NCBI GenBank assembly: GCA_018398805.1
Contig: JAGFBZ010000567.1
Coordinates: 62,001-126,000 of the forward strand
Direction: 5' to 3'
DNA from: Hirundichthys speculiger
Taxonomy: Eukaryota > Chordata > Actinopteri > Beloniformes > Exocoetidae
Length of the DNA: 64,000 nt
Part shown: piece after piece, positions 57,870 to 64,000 of the stretch
Layout: every line of letters begins with the position of its first letter
Numbering within the stretch: the first letter of the stretch is position 1
Made by a program: the position numbers and the translations under genes
Notes under the pieces: model-generated
Told to the model about the DNA's origin: nothing
The model's input: only the letters and a program-made list of their open reading frames with translations
The model's database searches: none

Positions 57870-60100
57870 GTCCGGTCTGTGGAGGACCTTCTGGACCTGG
57901 TCCGGTCTGTGGAGGACCTTCTGGACCTGGTCCGGTCTGTGGAGGACCTTCTGGATCTGGTCCGGTCTGGTCTGTGGAGGACCTTCTGGACCTGGTCCGG
58001 ACTGTGGAGGAACTTCTGGATCTGGTCCGGTCTGTGGAGGACCTTCTGGACCTGGTCCGGACTGTGGAGGAACTTCTGGATCTGGTCCGGACTGTGGAGG
58101 AACTTCTGGATCTGGTCCGGTCTGTGGAGGACCTTCTGGACCTGGTCCGGTCTGTGGAGGACCTTCTGGACCTGTTCCGGTCTGTGTCTGTGGAGGACCT
58201 TCTGGACCTGGTCCGGTCTGTGGAGGACCTTCTGGATCTGGTCCGGTCTGTGGAGGACCTTCTGGACCTGGTCCGGACTGTGGAGGAACTTCTGGATCTG
58301 GTCCGGTCTGTGGAGGACCTTCTGGACCTGGTCCGGTCTGTGGAGGACCTTCTGGACCTGTTCCGGTCTGTGTCTGTGGAGGACCTTCTGGACCTGGTCC
58401 GGTCTGTGGAGGACCTTCTGGATCTGGTCTGGTCTGTATCTGTGGAGGACCTTCTGGACCTGGACCGGTCTGTGGAGGACCCCCTGGACCTGGTCCGGTT
58501 TGTATCTGTGGAGGACCTTCTGGACCTGGTCCGGTCTGTATCTGTGGAGGACCTTCTGGACCTAATCCGGTCTGTATCTGTGGAGGACCTTCTGGATCTG
58601 GTCCGGTCTGTGGAGGACCTTCTGGATCTGGTCTGTGTCTGTGGAGGACCTTCTGGACCTGGTCCGGTCTGTGTCTGTGGAGGACCTTCTGGACCTGGTC
58701 CGGTCTGTGGAGGACCTTCTGGATATGGTCTGGTCTGTATCTGTGGAGGACCTTCTGGACCTGGTCCAGTCTGTGGACGACCTTCTGGACCTGGTCCGGT
58801 CTGTGGAGGACTTTCTGGACCTGGTCCGGTCTGTGGAGGACCTTCTGGACCTGGTCCGGTCTGTGGAAGACCTTCTGGACCTGGTCCGGTCTGTGGACGA
58901 CCTTCTGAACCTGGTCCGGTCTGTGTCTATAGGGGACCTTCTGGATCTGGTCCGGTCTGTGGAGGACCTTCTGGATCTGGTCCTGTCTGTGGAGGACCTT
59001 CTGGACCTGGTCCAGTCTGTGGAGGACCTTCTGGATCTGGTCCAGTCTGTGGAGGACCTTCTGGTCCGGTCTGTGGAGGACCTTCTGGACCTGGTCCGGT
59101 CTGTGTCTGTGGAGGACCTTCTGCACCTGGTCTGGTCTGTGTCTGTGGAGGACCTTCTGGACATGGTCCGGTCTGTGGAGGACCTTCTGGATCTGGTCCG
59201 GTCTGTGTCTGTGGAGGACCTTCTGCACCTGCTCCGGTCTGTGGAGGAGCTTCTGGACCTGGTCCGGTCTGTGGAGGACCCTCTGGACCTGGTCCGGTCT
59301 GTATCTGTGGAGGACCTTCTGGACCTGGTCCGGTCTGTGGAGGAACTTCTGGTCCGGTCTGTGGGGGACCTTCTGTACCTGGTCCGGTCTGTGGAGGACC
59401 TTCTGGTCCGGTCTGTGGAGGACCTTCTGGACCTGGTCCGGTCTGTGTCTGTGGAGGACCTTCTGCACCTGGTCCGGTCTGTGTCTGTGGAGGACCTTCT
59501 GCACCTGGTCCGGTCTGTGTCTGTGGAGGACCTTCTGGACATGGTCCGGTCTGTGGAGGACCTTCTGGATCTGGTCCGGTCTGTGTCTGTGGAGGACCTT
59601 CTGCACCTGCTCCGGTCTGTGGAGGAGCTTCTGGACCTGGTCCGGTCTGTGGAGGACCCTCTGGACCTGGTCCGGTCTGTATCTGTGGAGGACCCTCTGG
59701 ACCTGGTCCGGTCTGTATCTGTGGAGGACCTTCTGGACCTGGTCCGGTCTGTGGAGGACCCTCTGGACCTGGTCCGGTCTGTATCTGTGGAGGACCTTCT
59801 GGACCTGGTCCTGTCTGTGGAGGACCCTTTGGTCCTGGTCCGGTCTGTGGAGGACCTTCTGGATCTGGTCCCGGTCTGTGTCTGTGGAGGACCTTCTGGA
59901 CCTGGTCCGGTCTGTATCTGTGGAGGACCTTCTGGACCTGGTCCGGTCTGTGGAGGACCTTCTGGATCTGGTCCGGTCTGTGGAGGACCTTCTGGATCTG
60001 CTCCAGACTGTGGAGGACCTTCTGGATCTGGTCCGGTCTGTGGAGGACCTTCTGGATCTGGTCCGGTCTGTGGAGGACCTTCTGGATCTGGTCCCGTCAG
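57870..60100 (+). repeat. 30-bp minisatellite in spart intron (GGTCCGGTCTGTGGAGGACC...)
   Basis: About 70 units of 30 bp, with a 36-bp variant carrying an extra TGTGTC or TGTATC. Both lengths are multiples of three and lack stops, so every frame on both strands stays open for hundreds of codons (up to 865 on the minus strand). Those frames are artefacts. A block near 59100-59300 recurs near 59460-59660. Confidence 0.97.
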
Positions 60101-60224
60101 CCCCTCTTACCTCAGTCAGAACTGTTTTCATTTCTCAGAACAGGATCATGAGTTTATATCTTTGATGTAAAAATCCAAAACATCATCGTTACGGTGAATC
60201 ATCTCCACCTCTGGAGACCTGGAG

Positions 60225-61570
60225 TCATGGAGACCTGGAGACCTGCAGACTTGTAGACCTGCAGTCCTGTAGACCTGTAGACCTGCAGACCTGTAGACCT
60301 GTAGACCTGCAGACCTGCAGACCTGCAGACCTGTAGACCTGTAGACCTGCAGACCTGTAGACCTGTACCTGAGACCTGAGACCTGTAGACCTGCAGACCT
60401 GCAGACCTGTAGACTGACCTGAGACCTGCAGACCTGCAGACCTGTAGACCTGTAGACCTGTAGACCTGAGACCTGTAGACCTGCAGACCTGCAGACCTGC
60501 AGACCTGCAGACCGTAGACCTGGAGACCTGCAGACCTGTAGACCTGTAGACCTGTAGACCTGCAGTCCTGTAGACCTGCAGACCTGCAGTCCTGCAGTCC
60601 TGCAGACCTGCAGACCTGTAGACCTGGAGACCTGTAGACCTGCAGACCTGCAGACCTGTAGACCTGTAGACCTGTAGACCTGTAGACCTGCAGTCCTGTA
60701 GACCTGTAGACCTGTAGACCTGCAGTCCTGTAGACCTGTAGACCTGCAGACCTGTAGACCTGTAGACCTGCAGACCTGCAGACCTGCAGACCTGTAGACC
60801 TGGAGACCTGCAGACCTGTAGACCTGTAGACCTGTAGACCTGCAGTCCTGTAGACCTGCAGACCTGCAGTCCTGCAGTCCTGCAGTCCTGCAGACCTGCA
60901 GACCTGCAGACCTGCAGTCCTGTAGACCTGCAGACCTGCAGTCCTGCAGACCTGTAGACCTGTAGACCTGCAGTCCTGCAGACCTGTAGACCTGTAGACC
61001 TGCAGTCCTGTAGACCTGCAGACCTGCAGTCCTGCAGTCCTGCAGTCCTGCAGACCTGCAGACCTGCAGACCTGTAGACCTGTAGACCTGCAGTCCTGTA
61101 GACCTGTAGACCTGCAGACCTGTAGACCTGTAGACCTGCAGACCTGTAGACCTGTAGACCTGCAGTCCTGCAGACCTGCAGACCTGTAGACCTGGAGACC
61201 TGTAGACCTGTAGACCTGCAGTCCTGCAGACCTGTAGACCTGTAGACCTGCAGTCCTGTAGACCTGCAGACCTGCAGTCCTGCAGTCCTGCAGTCCTGCA
61301 GACCTGCAGACCTGCAGACCTGTAGACCTGTAGACCTGCAGTCCTGTAGACCTGTAGACCTGCAGACCTGTAGACCTGTAGACCTGCAGACCTGTAGACC
61401 TGTAGACCTGCAGTCCTGCAGACCTGCAGACCTGTAGACCTGGAGACCTGCAGACCTGTAGACCTGGAGACCTGCAGACCTGCAGACCTGCAGACCTGCA
61501 GACCTGGAGACCTGCAGACCTGCAGACCTGGAGACCTGCAGACCTGCAGACCTGTAGACCTGGAGACCTG
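60225..61570 (-). repeat. 8-bp minisatellite GACCTGCA/GACCTGTA in spart intron
   Basis: About 165 units of 8 bp (GACCTGCA, GACCTGTA, GTCCTGCA, GACCTGGA), with many CTGCAG (PstI) sites. Higher-order blocks containing CAGTCCTGCAGTCCTGCAG recur near 60590, 60870, 61030 and 61275. Minus-strand frames of up to 477 codons read a SAGLQVYR-type octapeptide and are not genes. Confidence 0.97.
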
Positions 61571-62622
61571 CAGCCACACGGTCTGATCAGACTTCCAGAC
61601 CTGTCAGAGCTACAGCTCTGGAGGAGACGGTTCAGAACCTGTTCAGACTCGTCACTTGTGATCTTCTCTGAAAGTCATCAATAATCTCTGATCAGGAACT
61701 GAAGAACAGAAGCTTGGATCAATGACAGGCTGATCTCTGATCAAACCTTCTACTGGGAACATTATTGATGAGCCTGCTCTGATCAGCATCTTCAACCAGT
61801 CAAACATCTGCTCTGGTTTAGCCTTTCATACTGGGGACCAGAAACTGGGGACAGACTGGAACCTGGGCGGGGTCTTCAGGTACCAGTTCTCAGCTGGTTC
61901 AGATCAGATCCTGAAGGCAGGAGCTTTGTTGTTTCCATGGTGACCATAAATCTGAGCTGATCTCCATGACCGGTGGAGTCCTGCTGTTCTTCTGCCTCGT
62001 CCTCGTCCTCCAGGTCAGATTGTCATGACGACGCTGCTCTAACCACAGATATGAAGATGACGCTCAGATCTCCTGGATCTGTCTCCAGATGGTCCATCAG
62101 ACTGTCAGTGTTTGGAGTAGAGGACAGCTGGAGGACATCTGGAGGACATCTGGAGGACATCAAGCCTCCTTCAGTGAACTCAGAACAAGACAGAAATAAT
62201 TATATCTGGTAAGAAAATCGAGTAAAAGCTTAATTCCAGCGGAGCGAAGATGAAACCAGATTGGAATCATCTCTGATCAGACAAGGAGACGCACTGGTTT
62301 ACAAAGATGAAGAGACATGAAAACATATTTAGAAGATAAGAACAAAAACATTTAAAAGACAACAATAAACACATTTAAAAGACGAGAATAAAACCATTTA
62401 AAAGACGAGAATAAAAGGTTCCAGACTAGTAAAGAATAAGGTGTTGAGTGATTTCAAAGCTCTGACAGGATGATCAGACCTCAGACGTTCAGAAGTCGTT
62501 TTCCACAGCTGAGGAACGTGACGGCTGAAGCTGCTTCGCTTTGGTTGGTTCTGGTTCTGGTTCTAGGAAGTCTCAGTAAACCAGTTCCTGAAGACCCTGA
62601 GGGCTCTAATAAATTTTTCATG
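61571..62622. other. Spart intron or intergenic, no exon seen
   Basis: I looked for the spartin continuation (a CDWLYPL-like exon) and did not find it. The sequence is unique-looking with short GA/TC-rich parts. Confidence 0.5.
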
Positions 62623-62624
62623 TA

Positions 62625-63460
62625 CACTCAAGGAAAAAAGAAACGCACCACTGCTTTTTTACCACATTTTCTTTTGGTTACTTATTTTTAATGGAAATAT
62701 TACATGTGCACATCAACCATATACCTGTCCCTGATATTCAGACCCAATTAATCAATGCTTGTGACAGTTTCAATAGCAATAACATGACCAAACAATAAAG
62801 CATCACAGTAAACAAAAACACAGTTATTTGATTTGATTGTCAGTAATTAACATGACCACCATTCGCCTCAAGGACACTGATAATTGATGGGTCCCGATGG
62901 TTTCAGCAGCAGTTCTTGTTGCTGGTCGAAACCTGTCACGGAGATGTGACAGCCGATTCGCTCGGTCCTGTGCGGCCGTTGTGACACGTGGTCGACCAGA
63001 TCTTGGACGGTCATTGGAGGATCCAGGGGTCTGGAAACGCTCAGCAAGGCGTACAACAGTAGAGTGATGGACTCCAAACACCCTGGCTACAGCCCGTGTG
63101 CTCCTTCCAGCTTGAAGCATGCCAATGGCACGATCTCTCTCTGGTTGTTGTAGTCGTGGCATCGTGAACAAATGTGCTTTTTATCCATTTTGGTGTCTTT
63201 TTATAGGGAATGGTTGTGCACAATTGAGGGACAGGTCCAATTCATCTCTGAGTTTTACTCATGACCCAGACATAGGTGATTATACAAAACTACAATTGTT
63301 ATTGCTGATCAAAATCAATCAACCGGAACCAGGAAAACAGTTATTTCATTTTGACTCAAAATTGTACTAAACTCATTGTAGTCTGTAATTTTTCACTGTC
63401 TATAATATTTTTGGAAAAATTGAGAAAACGAAAATGGTGCGTTTCTTTTTTCCTTCAGTA
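62625..63460 (-). mobile_element. Internally deleted Tc1-like element (836 bp)
   Basis: Left end CACTCAAGGAAAAAAGAAAC and right end, read inversely, TACTGAAGGAAAAAAGAAAC, with TA on both sides (62623-62624, 63461-63462). About half the length of an intact Tc1 element. It belongs to a different family from the element at 9983. It carries only the N-terminal part of a transposase. Confidence 0.93.
62824..63171 (-). pseudogene. Truncated Tc1-like transposase (DNA-binding domain only)
   Basis: 115 codons beginning MPRLQQPERDRAIGMLQAGR (after a short MFT leader), a helix-turn-helix (TRAVARVFGVHHSTVVRLAERF), then the GRPR hinge (RPRSGRPRVTT) and DRANRLSHLRDRF second DNA-binding subdomain. The catalytic DDE domain has been deleted; residues after about 85 are unrelated. 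It might still bind its TIRs if expressed, but cannot transpose. Confidence 0.9.
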
Positions 63461-63740
63461 TACTTTGGTCCAAGACCATTTGGCGCTTAGTGAGATTTCA
63501 AATCCATCCTTTGACTTGTAGGAAGGTTGTGTGAAGATCTGAGGACGGCTGTGATCTGGTCCAGTTTCTGGGTGGGTTCTGAACCAGCTGCAGCTGCCTG
63601 ATTGAGGTCCTGTTCAGACCTGCAGACCCACCAGGACAGTCGTCTAAGCTGCTGGAAATAAAAAGCATGAATGAGTTTTCTGTGTTTGGACAGAAAACCC
63701 TGAATTCATGATCCATGTTTTATCTGCTGATGATTCAGTT
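63461..63740. other. Short spacer, nothing recognised
   Basis: No gene supported. Confidence 0.5.
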
Positions 63741-63744
63741 ACAG

Positions 63745-64000
63745 TCTTGGATGGAGGGATGAAGGGATGGAGGGAGGGATGAAGGGAGGGAGGGAGGGAG
63801 GGAGGGATGTAGGGATGGAGGGATGGATGGAGGGAGGGAGGGATGGATGGATGGATGGATGGATGGAGGAAGGGATGGATGGATGGATGGATGGAGGAAG
63901 GGAGAGATGTAGGGATGGATGGAGGGAGGGATGGAGGGATGGATGTATGGAGGAAGGGAGGGATGTAGGGATGGATGGAGGGAGGGAGGGATGGATGGAT
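63745..64000 (+). repeat. (GGAT)n/(GGAG)n microsatellite at window end
   Basis: Purine-rich GGATGGAGGGAGGGAT repeats continuing past the window edge. Confidence 0.97.

Noticed and set aside
57534..60170. Open frames of 865, 793, 511 and 390 codons, collagen-like GPVCGGPSGP and RPDQVQKVLH repeats
   Set aside because: They arise because a 30-bp (and 36-bp) stop-free unit keeps all frames open on both strands. The array lies in the spart intron.
60146..61579. Open frames of 477 and 450 codons on the minus strand (SAGLQVYR repeats)
   Set aside because: Produced by an 8-bp tandem repeat read as a 24-base cycle. No non-repetitive domain or splice context.

Overview
The window is vertebrate nuclear DNA, almost certainly from a ray-finned fish. 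Genes are split by GT-AG introns, the protein remnants are vertebrate orthologues, and the interspersed repeats are fish types: Tc1 elements with TA target duplications, L2-like LINEs with a (TTGAA)n tail, and TIR mini-elements. There are no operons, ribosome binding sites or CRISPR arrays.

Four protein-coding loci can be supported. (1) The last five coding exons and 3' UTR of a neurobeachin-type BEACH/WD40 gene (nbea, + strand, 1-1661). (2) A single-exon coding region for the small membrane protein SERTM1 (- strand, 4908-5243). (3) A complete eight-coding-exon cyclin A1 gene (ccna1, + strand, 47493-51692, 421 residues). (4) The first coding region of spartin (spart, + strand, 56364-57115), whose reading frame shifts twice as assembled. 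NBEA, SERTM1, CCNA1 and SPART are neighbours on human chromosome 13, so the set is a conserved synteny block. Its order and orientation differ from what I recall for human.

The other ~85% is non-coding and very repeat rich. About 23 kb (roughly 36%) is tandem repeat in some eighteen arrays with periods of 8, 14, ~16, 16, 20, 28 (three unrelated arrays), 30, 35 and 37 bp. The largest is a ~7.5-kb, ~200-copy 37-bp minisatellite at 32360-39830. A degenerate TTAGGG-like block lies at 45306-46010. Many long open frames in the window (up to 865 codons) are periodicity artefacts of these arrays, not genes.

Transposable elements include a full-length Tc1 element (9983-11583) with a frameshifted transposase and a deleted Tc1-like element of another family (62625-63460). 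There are two opposite-facing 366-bp TA-flanked MITEs, a pogo/Tigger-like MITE, at least five LINE fragments, and a TIR family beginning GGGCCC(A/G)ATC. The last has four copies, two of which split LINE reading frames cleanly with 3-bp target duplications.

The most interesting signals join repeats to genes. In ccna1 intron 1 the minisatellite carries two extra copies of the exon-2 splice acceptor. Upstream of sertm1 a ~1.08-kb duplication has copied that gene's acceptor next to another minisatellite. The 37-bp array appears to have grown inside an L2 LINE 3' UTR, because a lone monomer sits before the conserved L2 tail 2.1 kb away. Three perfect CTCF-core matches in one orientation and a perfect CRE lie upstream of ccna1.
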